From contig CM070635.1 of the NCBI GenBank assembly GCA_036346255.1, forward strand, positions 43,117,715 to 43,181,714: 64,000 nt of DNA, given 5' to 3'. Below the pieces are notes generated by a model. That model worked only from the letters and a program-made list of their open reading frames with translations. It ran no database searches and was not told the DNA's origin. This document shows, piece after piece, positions 34,887 to 44,200 of the stretch. The stretch is from Ampelocalamus luodianensis (lineage: Eukaryota; Streptophyta; Magnoliopsida; Poales; Poaceae). Position 1 is the first letter of the stretch. The number at the start of each line of letters is the position of its first letter. A program made the position numbers and the translations under genes.

Positions 34887-35394
34887 GTATATTTTATCTA
34901 GTAGTAGAATGTATATTTTTTATTGGCATATTATTATTTGATACTTGTCTCAATTACGGGTTACAGACCTACAGAGCTGTTTGCATATATCTAACAAAGA
35001 TTACCTGCCATTTTCTTCACTACCACCGCTTCTACACATAAATCAAAGAAGAATTATGGAATAGTGGCATTTCGTTAATGGAGAAAATGTTCTTACTGAA
35101 AGGGTTGCCGCAAAACCGGTTAACTCAGAGCGGTATCTGAAAGTGAATAGGAGCCTAGCGGCATCATCCGAGCCAAACACGTCTCCTTAGTTAAGGGTCT
35201 GCTATTTTTTATGACATGCCGTGCTCTCTGCGGCTGCATACACGTTTCGTGCCCTTCTCGCTAAGTTCTCTTCTGAGTAAAGCACATCTGCGCTATACCG
35301 ACTCCACACCACTACTGAGCATGATTGCCCAAACTAGCTGTTCGTCCGGTGTAACACAGCGCCGTACCTCGGCAAGTTCTTCACATGGCTCCTC
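34887..35394. other. Unassigned sequence after the kinase gene
   Basis: AT-rich to about 35000, then mixed. No gene is recognised. The last part may be decayed L1 sequence upstream of the recognisable fragment at 35395. Confidence 0.4.
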
Positions 35395-35727
35395 ACAATG
35401 ACAGTTTGCACACGAAAGTCAACTTGCTCCATAGAACATTGGTTGACAATGCTACCTGCAAGGTATGCACTACCCGTATAGAAAATGCCAACCATCTCTT
35501 CTTCGGCTGCTCCTTAGCGCGATTCTTCTAGCACGCTCTGGGCTTCTCCTTCAACACCCCCTGTGTTACTGCTCTGCCCCGCCTCCCGCGCTCCTCGTGC
35601 ATTCTAGAGACCAACTACAACACCTTCCTATTGCTCTGTATGCGACATATTTGGAATAATCGACATGATGTCGTTTTCAGGGCGCGTGAGCCATCACTCC
35701 ATTGTCTAATGAAATCATGCACTGAAG
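35395..35727 (+). pseudogene. L1-type LINE fragment (reverse-transcriptase zinc-binding region)
   Basis: Reading through frame changes, the plus strand gives KFFTWLL, then LHRTLVDNATCKVC, NANHLFFGCSLARFF and FLLLCMRHIWNNRHDVVF. This is the zf-RVT domain found after the RT in plant L1 LINEs, with its Cys/His residues. The frame carries a stop (SLARFF then TAG). The fragment is cut at 35727 by the LTR element. After that element the text at 39591 resumes with a reading NVTLWAEKN, which resembles the usual continuation of this domain. Confidence 0.75.
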
Positions 35728-36108
35728 TGTCATGGAATCCTCAGTGGGCCGGGTTCCACCTCGGGCTGGGTTTCATCATGGGCTACAGCCCATGCAAGCA
35801 AGGCGTGAGATTAAAAGGGACAACACGCTTCAGAGGCCGCCATCGAAGAAATCATCCAGGCAACCACAGACCCCCTTCTTCCCCACTGCTGCTCTTCCCC
35901 CTTTCCTCTTCTCTCATTCCCAGTTCCCCAATGCTCTCTTCTTCCCAGTCTCAATTCTCTACTCCCCGGTCTTGATCTCTGTATTCCAGTCCAATTGATA
36001 GTTTCTACTTCCAATTCACCCAATTTGTATCTCCAAAGACTTGATGGATTTGGGTACTGAAGCTATTGAGTTTAGTTTGTTTGTGTTCATCCAAGTAGGT
36101 ATGTAACA
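35728..36108 (+). repeat. 5' LTR (381 bp) of the gene-carrying element
   Basis: TG...CA ends. It is followed after two bases by a TGGTATCAGAGCC primer-binding site. Confidence 0.92.
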
Positions 36109-36491
36109 ATTGGTATCAGAGCCGTTCCAATCCGCAACGCGCACGCTAACAAACCAGCACACCGCAATCAAGATGGAACAACAACTCCAGAAGCTAACCC
36201 AGGCGATCTTAGCGCGAGGCGAGTTGCTCAAGCAGCTGCAAATCCAGTGCGCGGCCATCCAGGTCTCGGTAGAGGTTATGAAGCCAAACGTTCGGAGGTC
36301 CAGACGGAGACCAAGCCGGCTGCGCTAGTCTTCTCCTCTCCGACCCACTTCTTCGCACGTAAGCATCCCACCCTTCGACTACAGACCAATGTCTCGGGCC
36401 GAGCGGCCGCCGTGATGAGGTCACAACCCTCGTCGACATCAAAGCTGATTTCCAGCGTCTGGTTTCGCCAGTCCAAGACTCGCCCCAGTCG

Positions 36492-37109
36492 GTGACCACG
36501 CCGGCGCAGGCCTCGTCGCCGAGGTCATTCGCCACCGGCGAGCTGGACAACTTGATGCCCGCCAGGTGCTCGATGATGTGTTCTGACGACGACACCGCCT
36601 CGCAGACGTCCACCTTCATGTTGGACACGGCCCCGGGTCCTCCCTCGATCGTCGCCCTGCTCGACGTCGTCATCACCAACCCCGCTCCATCCAGTGGCAC
36701 ACCTCGTGTGTGTGCTGACACCTGCATCATCACCGTGCACCAACCGTTCGACGAAAGGCCACCACACGCTGAGGTCGACCACGCCGAGACAGAAGCCACT
36801 CCATGCACCGACTCCATCCTCGCCACCGTGACGCTCACCAAGGGCTCAACGTCGGGCCCCGACCCCAACGTCATTGTCGCCTATTTTGACGAGGAGTGGC
36901 ATGAGCAGTCTGTGGTGCAGCAGCAGCAGCTGGCCTCCAAAATTGGCCTCACCTCAGGTGGTGCTCAGCAGGTGTTTGAGGAAATACCCAAGACGAATAT
37001 GGTGGTCCTGTGGCCACCCGCGACAAAGTGGGTTGAGAGGAATCCCTGGCCACCTCCTTCTCGAATCCCAAGCATAAGTAACCGAGTCGAGCCACGACCA
37101 ACACCATAG
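36492..37109 (+). CDS. Element-encoded gag-region protein of unknown function
   Basis: An open reading of 205 codons lies in the 5' half of the LTR element. It contains FATGELDNLMPARCS and, near its end, WHEQSVVQQQQLASKIGL and repeated PWPPP-type words. I recognise this protein style from non-autonomous grass LTR elements, but it has no domain of known function. A separate short reading just upstream (36172, starting MEQQLQKLTQAILARGELLK) may be its true N-terminal part separated by a frameshift. It is not a host gene. Confidence 0.5.
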   Translation: MTTPAQASSPRSFATGELDNLMPARCSMMCSDDDTASQTSTFMLDTAPGPPSIVALLDVVITNPAPSSGTPRVCADTCIITVHQPFDERPPHAEVDHAETEATPCTDSILATVTLTKGSTSGPDPNVIVAYFDEEWHEQSVVQQQQLASKIGLTSGGAQQVFEEIPKTNMVVLWPPATKWVERNPWPPPSRIPSISNRVEPRPTP

Positions 37110-37136
37110 TCGTCGTTCAAGTGTGAACAAGGCAGG

Positions 37137-38186
37137 GTGCAACTGAAGCCTCTAGGGCCACCATCTGTCGGATATGCAATTGTTCTGCCCGTGTTTGTCA
37201 AGGGGGTACTATTCAAGTCTAGGGAAACAACCTTCGCTCAAGCGGGCATAACAGAAACTGAAATGCTACAACTAATTGGGAACACTGATGAGGCAAAAGT
37301 TCTTTATGAATTGCTTACTGAATTGCGAACCAAGCCTGACGATTCTGCAATAACTACTTTGATTATCCAATATGGTCAGGCCCAGCAGTTGGGGAAAGCT
37401 CGAGAACCGTTCGAGTTAGCATCGACATCATTCCCAGTAGGACCTATCTACAATACCATGGTTGATGCATTATGTAAATGCGACAAAACTGTGGAGTCAT
37501 ATAATCTTTTCATGGAAATGGTTGACCAGGGCTATGATAGAGACGTTGTGACAATTAGCATACTTGTCACTTACCTGATTAAGCATGGGAAATTTCTGGA
37601 GGCAGAAGGCATCATACGTGGTTGTTTCCATGATAAAGTTGAGCTTGATACTGTCATGTACAATACTTCTATCAAGTCAATTGGTGAGTCTTTTGAACTC
37701 TCTCTTGGTTATAGAGTATCTATTGAGTCATGTATACTTAACTTCCATACTTGGCAATATCCAAGTATGGAGGAAGGAACCCTTGAGATTGGGATGGAGT
37801 ACAGGATAGTTTTTGGAGTTACTGGTCCTTTTGTCATTCTTGGTAAAGTGAAGGGTCCTAAATACCAAGAAATTGTCAACATCCAATTAGCAGATGGCAT
37901 AACTAGGCCTAGCCAAGTGCCTGAAGTCAAGGAAGAGAAAGCTGTAGTTCAGGTTTTTGAAGGAACTTCTGGTATTGACAACAAATACACAACTGTGCAA
38001 TTCACTGGGGAGGTTCTAAACACTCCAGTGTCACTGGATATGCTCAATCCCAGCGAGCAAACATACCTTGAAGAAATGATTCAGACTAGCATATCTACAA
38101 GCGATGTCATGAATTCTATAGCTCATGGTCAGAAGAACACTTTATTTTCTGCTGCTGGTCTCCCACACAATGAAATTGCTGCTTAG
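37137..38186 (+). pseudogene. Chimeric reading: PPR fragment fused to V-ATPase subunit B fragment
   Basis: A 349-codon open reading inside the LTR element. Residues about 1-33 are element leader. Residues about 40-183 show pentatricopeptide repeats (YNTMVDALCKCDKTVESYNL, ILVTYLIKHGKFLEAEGII). From residue 211 (ATG at 37767) the protein is vacuolar H+-ATPase subunit B: MEEGTLEIGMEYRIVFG, then VFEGTSGIDNKYTTVQFTGE, VSLDML, TYLEEMIQTSISTSDVMNSI and SAAGLPHNEIAA. The family segment between VSLDML and NPSEQTY, about 30 residues in other plants, is missing. The reading stops where the family has Gln (CAG to TAG). No introns remain in the subunit B part, so it was probably captured as RNA. It is unlikely to be a working protein. 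Confidence 0.8.
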
Positions 38187-38584
38187 ATCTCCCACACAAT
38201 GAACAGCAGCAAGGAGGATATGAGGCTACAACTTTGGCCACCACTAACTCTATTATTGGTGAAGCTAAATTCAAATGCTATTCGGGATGGCGACAACTAC
38301 GAGCAAGATGATCTATATGAAACAAAGATTAACTGGTCTCTTATATTAGTACAACAAAAGCGTGGAGGAGTTCTTGACTTTGCATGCAGGGTGAGCAAGA
38401 AACAATGGGCGTGCTGTTCTGATTTTTCTTGTGTAGTGCTCCTCAATTGTGTGCAGTGGCAAGATTTCCATGGTGAGGAATTGCAAGGGGGCATAGCAAC
38501 AACTATCATAAGGTTGTGTGTTGCCATACCTATGTGCATTATGTGCTTTCTTATGCTATTGTAACCTTGCACAGTGCTTTCTTT

Positions 38585-38854
38585 TATGTGGATAAGAGAA
38601 AAGTAACAGCTGAGATCCTGAACTACATGACTGAAAATGGTATTGATATCAGAGAGTATAATATGGTTCAGTCAGATGTGAGCTTGCTTGTGTCTGGACA
38701 TGGCATACTGTACAAAGGCATCCTCCCGTATAAGACAGTGGTTGCTTTAAAGAAGTCCACAATGTTTGATGAGAGCCAAGTGGAGCAATTTGCCAATGAA
38801 ATCTCTATGGACAGTGGCAAGGGAGTCAGGTTAGCAAAGTGGTTATTCATGTAG
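38585..38854 (+). pseudogene. Wall-associated kinase N-lobe fragment carried by the LTR element
   Basis: The plus-strand reading has GHGILYKGILPYKTVVALKK followed by DESQVEQFANEI. This is the glycine loop, the VAxKK lysine and helix C of the wall-associated receptor kinase family, with one loop glycine altered. Homology fades after the helix. It is a captured fragment, not a gene. The preceding stretch 38199-38564 and the following 38900-39204 also read open for some length but I do not recognise them; the WDPGG near the end of the latter resembles element 3' sequence. Confidence 0.7.
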
Positions 38855-39204
38855 CTGAAGCCCGATGAGCTTTACAATGGAAGTTGCTGCTACAGAAGAA
38901 TGTTCCTTCATTTTGCTGCTACAGAAGTTCAGGAGAATGACAATGCTGCTAATGAGTTGCACGCATTTGCTATCTTTGCACATTATGGAGTTGATGCAAG
39001 CACTTTGCCAAACTTCTTGAAGACGATGAGTGTTCTGAATATGGTAGTGGCAGTGAAGGAGTGGACAATGTTTGGTGTTAGTGAACGTAAGCGTATTGCT
39101 ATCAAGAAGTTACAAGTTCTATGGGATCCTGGTGGCTTTGAGCTTAACCTTGAGGACCTCATGACATCGGCTTGGGGACAAGCCGAAACTGAAGGAGGGG
39201 AGAA

Positions 39205-39585
39205 TGTCGCGGAATCCTCAGTCGGCCGGGTTCCACCTCGGGCTGGGTTTCACAATGGGCTACAGCCCATGCAAGCAAGGTGTGTGATTAAAAGGGACAA
39301 CACGCTTCAAAGGCAGCCATCGAAGAAATCATCCAAGCAACCACAGGCTCCCTTCTTCCCCACTGCTACTCTTCCCCCTTTCCTCTTCTCTGATTCCCAG
39401 TTCCCCAATGCTCTCTTCTTCCCAGTCTCAGTTCTCTACTCCCCGATCTTGATCTCTGTATTCCAGTCCAATTGATAGTTCCTACTTCCAATTCACCCAA
39501 TTTGTATCTCCAAAGACTTGATGAATTTGGGTACTGAAGCTATTGAGTTGAGTTTGTTTGTGTTCATTCAAGTGGGCATGTAACA
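39205..39585 (+). repeat. 3' LTR (381 bp) of the gene-carrying element
   Basis: Same length as the 5' LTR and about 95% identical by eye. It is preceded by the purine tract. Confidence 0.92.
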
Positions 39586-39590
39586 TGAAA

Positions 39591-40747
39591 ATGTAACACT
39601 ATGGGCGGAAAAAAACACTATCTAGAGATTGGCATGTGATCTCTACCTGAAAATCTCTCTTCTCTTCGTCCTTTCATGTAATTTACTAAAAAAACTTTGA
39701 AGTCAATACATCCTCTCCCCGATGAATTTTTCGAGAGAGAAAAAAGACTTACTAGTGTGGCACCTTCGTCGCTCTTAGGATGGAACTCGGGCAGAATAGC
39801 CCCCTTTTAAGGAGAACGATTTTTCGATGAACGTGATCGGATTGAGTTAATGAGTGATGAGGTGTCCAAATGACTCCTTTGGTTCCAAAGAGAATGTCGT
39901 TTTTGTAGGTGTAAGCATCGAATTGATTTTGCAAGAGAGTAAAAGTGAGATCAAATAGTACTTTGATCGGCCGAATTGTACTACCAACCGTATCCAACCT
40001 ATGCAGTTCACGAAGTTTAGATACGAACGTATCGGAACTCGAAGAGAACCTTTTGTGCCACGTACAAAGAAAAGAACTCTTTTGGGCTGTATTGTCCCAA
40101 TCTAATTGACCGTGTCGGACCGGGATCTAGTCCAGGTAATCCAATCCAATCTTTATTGGATTCGATCAATCGAGTTCGGCTGTGGTATTTTTTGACCTTT
40201 TTTTTGAAAGATCCAACAATGGCCTTATATTATAAGTAGAGTCTCTCTACACATAATTTGACTATTTTCTTCATAAAAAATTGTCACATTCTGAAAGTTC
40301 ATTTATAACTCCATTATATATAAATTATAGTGAATTATTTATGTAATTTTGGTTCTTGATTACTTTAATTATTCTTAAAAGTCTTAATAACTTATATTTC
40401 CATCAGATATTCAAAATCTCACATGTATTTTGAGGTTGAGCATGGGGAAAAATGCAAATCTCAAAGCATATCGAACGAATGAAAATTCAACTATTATGAT
40501 TTTTTTTACAGCATATCAACAACACAAATCTTATAGCATATCTAACGAACAGAAAAGTGATAGTTTTGGCTTTAAAAAACTGTCGGAAGTTATATAACAA
40601 TTCCCTTATAGGTAGACGAAAGAACAAGTTTACAAAAATACAATGGTACGGGAGTACCAGGCTACAAAACAACAATTTCGATAGATTTACAGCAAGGAAA
40701 AAGGCTTCGGAACACTTTCGATTTTAGCCCTTTTCCTTTTCCAAATA
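39591..40747. other. L1 remnant end, then unassigned AT-rich sequence
   Basis: The first 30 or so bases continue the L1 fragment. 39620-40200 holds no recognisable coding sequence. 40210-40690 is AT-rich and empty. The CTTTTCCTTTTCC tract at 40729-40742 may be the leader of the former F-box gene. Confidence 0.45.
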
Positions 40748-42666
40748 ATGGCAGCCGCCGCCGGCCGGTCGTCTCTGCCGGCAGAGCTCATCGAGGAAGC
40801 TTCCGACTGCCTGTCCTCCGACGCGGACAACCTCCACATCCACCAGGCATGCACCCACTGGCACGCCTCCACCTCCCCGCTGGCCGTCTGTCGTCCGTGG
40901 ATCGTCGCAGGCCGCGAGTCGTGGAGCGGGGTTGCCCCGATCGGCGACGACTTCTTCTGGCTCCCCCGTGGCGGCAAAAGGATCTAACCCCGTGCCCCGG
41001 CCGGCCTTCCGTACTGCTGTGGCATGCCCCGTGGCTGGCTCGCTCTGACGGACTGTCTGGGATCCCCCACGCGATTCATCCTCTGGGAGCCCGTCTCAAA
41101 AGCTGGGATCTTGCTGCCCTGTTTGCCCGCTGTCATCCAAGTCTTCCTCTCCGAAAACCTGCTCGCCTCGTCGGATTGGATGGCGATTGCGAGCCAGAAG
41201 ACCTCAAATTCGAACATAGCGCAGAAGCTCTTCTTCTAGCGGCCTGGAGACGCTGCCTGGACCATGCAGCTCGAGCGAGCAACCTGCAGAATCGATAGCG
41301 CTGCGTTTCACCATGGGAGATTCTACTTCACCGAAATGTCGTTGTCCCTTACATCTACGATCTTGAAGGAATTTTTTTAAAAAATAATATATTTTTTCAA
41401 AATTTTTACAAAACTAGGTAGTCGTCTAAAAAAATTACAAAAATAGGTACCATCTGGCGACAGGAAAAGAGCAGATTCCTGTCGTCAGTTCAACTGACGA
41501 TAGGAATCTAGGAATTTTTAAATATAGTAAATAAACCTCAAAAATTACGAATTTTTTTTGGAGCTTCCTAATACAATGTTTTTTATTGTGTAATTTTTTC
41601 TTAATTTTATCCCTTCTGAATTTGTCTTCAAAATTCATTTAAGTATACCAGTTGTTGAAATTTTTACATATACCAAATGAGGTCCAAAAATTATGAATTT
41701 TTTGTGTACGCTTATTAAATAGTGTAATTATTTGTATAGTTTTTATATAATTTTATATAATCTAAAATTGTCTAAATATTTTTAATTTAGGTTTTTGATG
41801 TAGTGTACTTGATTGTGTAAACCGTTAATTTTAGAGACAATTTTATATCATATAAAATTCTGTAAAAACTACACAAACAATTAAACTATGTAAGGATCAT
41901 AAAAAAAAAATTCAGAATTTTTGGACCTCATTTGGTATATATAAAAATTCCTACAAATCATATACTTAAATGAATTTTGGAGACGAATTCAGAAGGGATA
42001 AAATTATGAAAAAAATTACACAAGCAATAAAATTGTATTAGGAAGCTCCACAAAAAAAATTGTAATTGTTTGAGTTTATTTACTATATTTAAAAATTCTT
42101 AGATCCTATCGTCAGTTGAATCAAGCGACAGAACTCGCTCAGCATCGTTCGGAGTTCTGCCGCTGATGAATCAAGCGACAGAGACCTATTTTTGCAATTT
42201 TTGGAGATGACTATCTAGTTTTGTAAAAATAAAAATAAAAAATATTATTTAAAAAAAAATCGATCTTGAAGCACCTCCGCCGAAGCTTGTCCGGAGCATG
42301 TACCTTTACCCTGTTGTGAAAGAGTTGTGCAAGTTTGGACTGCTCCATGGCTTGCGTGCAGTGCAGTTGGTGGCCTTCAATGGCGACCTGTTGCTTGCTG
42401 TGCTGCACTGGAGATGCCATCCGACGCTTGCCGAAGTCTACAAGCCGGACTGGACGGCGGAGACGAGCCCAGAGAGACAAGCTCCCGTTACTCGCTCTTC
42501 GGGGGCCGAAGCGTTCGCTGTCTGTGCAGAGGAGTTCCCCGCGATTAGGACAAATTGCGTCTACTTTGTGAAGCACGACAAAATCAAACATGAGCAATGG
42601 ACGATGGAAGCAAATTCTCCCCTGCCCCACCGTCCGATCTCCCCACCCCCTCGACACCTTTTATAG
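40748..42666 (+). pseudogene. F-box/DUF295-type protein, disrupted
   Basis: The start reads MAAAAGRSSLPAELIEEASD, then ADNLHIHQACTHWHASTSPL, an F-box helix pattern of the grass F-box/DUF295 (KIB-like) family. The same frame continues past an in-frame TAA (40985-40987) into CCGMPRGWLALTD and LWEPVSKAG, and past a TAG (41237-41239, family Trp) into RPGDAAWT and IDSAAFHHGRFYFTE. A one-base shift then gives VVVPYIYDLE, where a hairpin MITE interrupts the gene. Beyond it, DLEAPPPKLVRSM, LVAFNGDLLLAVLHW and EEFPAIRTNCVYFVKHDKIK finish the DUF295 part. The stops, frameshift and insertion mean no functional protein. Intact relatives are putative SCF ubiquitin-ligase substrate receptors. Confidence 0.85.
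41369..42260. mobile_element. 892-bp hairpin MITE inside the F-box gene
   Basis: Two arms of about 400 bp (41369 to about 41800, and about 41830-42260) are near reverse complements, with the fold point near 41815. Termini GAATTTTTTT and AAAAAAAAAT resemble those of the hairpin MITE at 16114. An exact 11-bp direct repeat CGATCTTGAAG flanks it (41358-41368, 42261-42271), compatible with a Mutator-like 9-bp TSD extended by chance. Removing it and one repeat rejoins the DLE / APPP reading of the gene. Confidence 0.88.
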
Positions 42667-43870
42667 ATGAGCAACGAGATCGAGGGGTCCTCGCGAAGAC
42701 CTCTCCCCTGAAGATTTATTTTTCATGGACAATTGTGTCTGATTTGAGGTCAAATAATTCGTAACAAATTCCGTATCCCAAAGAGCACGGGGAGGGCGGG
42801 AGCAATAGCAATTACTGGTTAGCGTGGGCTACCCTGAAGACCGAAGACCGGTCTTTTTTCTTCTTTTTTCGAATCACCTGGTACAACACATAGACGCCCA
42901 CACACACGCACACCACCACACACACGCACTCACACACGCGATGCCTACGGAAGACTGGATGAGCGGAGCTTGATGAAGAACCGGTCTTGAAGCACTGGCT
43001 TTCCATTCCAGTATCGGTAAAAGCCCAGTGCGGTAGATGCTATCCCCAATAAGGCTTTGGCGATCGGAAAGGAAACTTTTTCCTACTTCCTAGTAGGACT
43101 CTCCTCTGAATGACCTGAACATTACAGTACAACAACGAGTCTTGTCGCTTCTGATTAGGGGAGAAAACGTTCGTTGTATACGAATGGTTATCGTTCTTTC
43201 CATATCCTAACTCATATTTTTACTCCAGATTCAGAGCTGCATACAGATTTTTCGGGATATGAGCACGAAACGGATGCAAATCGGATTCAAATGGGTCACG
43301 GATAATTTGATGAATAGTGTACACATAAAGAAAAGATGTAACTCCACAAACGAAGGTATCAAATTACTACCTATTAATCAAATGTAAATTCGCATAATGA
43401 TTAGAAAACGATATAAGATATTAAAGAATATTAATGTTTATCGGACATCCATTTTGTAAGTAATAGGACTACTGTCTACTGCCAAGCGCGTGGTAGGAGG
43501 TGGTGGATAACGTCAGCCGTGGCAAATTAAGGGAAACAGAGTGTACAGCCCGCGCAGTTGGCGGCAGTTCGGCACCACCGGCCAATTTGGAGAGCTCACC
43601 CGTGCTGAGCGAGGCCGCACGTCACGCCTACTCATTCGACTCATTCCGTGGCTCGTACATGGCTCATTGCCGCTGCCGGTGGGGGACGGCCTGCACGCAC
43701 AACTGGAGTATAGCACATGAGCGGCATCTCTACTTACCATCTTACACTAAATGACTAGAGGTGGCAGGATGGATTGGTTCATATTACCACTGGAATCTGG
43801 AGTTAATTAAGACATATGTAAGTTACTGCTTCAGTTGCTGAGTAAGATAATAATACAGTTTTGCTAGTTT
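42667..43870. other. Unassigned sequence with a (CA)-rich stretch
   Basis: An imperfect CACACACG run lies at 42900-42939. 43140-43470 is AT-rich and resembles transposon-derived sequence but shows no ends. 43500-43755 is GC-richer, with readings on both strands and no domain. ACTAGAGGTGGCAGG at 43753 resembles a hAT terminus but no partner end was found. Confidence 0.4.
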
Positions 43871-44052
43871 TAAGTTGCCTGAAATTTTCCTAAGTTTAAG
43901 TCACTTGTTGTGACCATTGGATTTGTGTAGAGATTGGTGTGTCATATGATTGTCATATGATTGGATATTGATCCAATGGATGTCATATGATTAGATATTG
44001 ATCCAATGGTCACAACAAGTGACTTAAACTTAAGAAAATTTCAGGCAACTTA
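43871..44052. mobile_element. 182-bp MITE with about 50-bp inverted repeats
   Basis: The left arm TAAGTTGCCTGAAATTTTCC...TGACCATTGGA is mirrored by the right arm TCCAATGGTCACAACAAGTG...CAGGCAACTTA. The centre repeats GTCATATGATT and GATATTGATCCAATGG. No clear TSD is seen, so the superfamily is uncertain. Confidence 0.85.
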
Positions 44053-44200
44053 TGAATAGACAATCCCATAATAATAAAGCATGATGTCACAAAAGAAAGA
44101 GGTACATATAGTGGATCGACTGGTCCCGTTTTCTCTTGGATGGCTCAAAAGAGTTGTCAAGGAGTGAACACATTCTCTTTTTTCAAGCTAAGGATAAGGG

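Larger units (their letters stand above)
35728..39585 (+). mobile_element. Non-autonomous LTR retrotransposon carrying host-gene fragments
   Basis: Two 381-bp LTRs (35728-36108 and 39205-39585) begin TGTC and end TGTAACA, with about twenty mismatches by eye. Flanks TGAAG and TGAAA are a 4/5 TSD. The primer-binding site TGGTATCAGAGCC is at 36111 and the polypurine tract GAAGGAGGGGAGAA precedes the 3' LTR. The 3.1-kb interior has no RT, integrase or protease. It has a gag-like leader reading (36172-37109) and then joined pieces of a PPR protein, vacuolar ATPase subunit B and a wall-associated kinase. This resembles gene transduction seen in Bs1-like plant retroelements. Confidence 0.88.

Noticed and set aside
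37137..38186. A functional host gene encoding a PPR/V-ATPase fusion
   Set aside because: It sits between matching LTRs with primer-binding site and polypurine tract, lacks part of subunit B and ends at a mutated codon, so it is captured cargo.
40748..40984. A short intact 79-residue F-box protein
   Set aside because: The same frame continues into conserved DUF295 sequence after the TAA, so the short reading is a truncated remnant.
43753..43775. A hAT terminus ACTAGAGGTGGCAGG
   Set aside because: No matching inverted end or 8-bp duplication was found; hAT copy 2 clearly starts at 44201.
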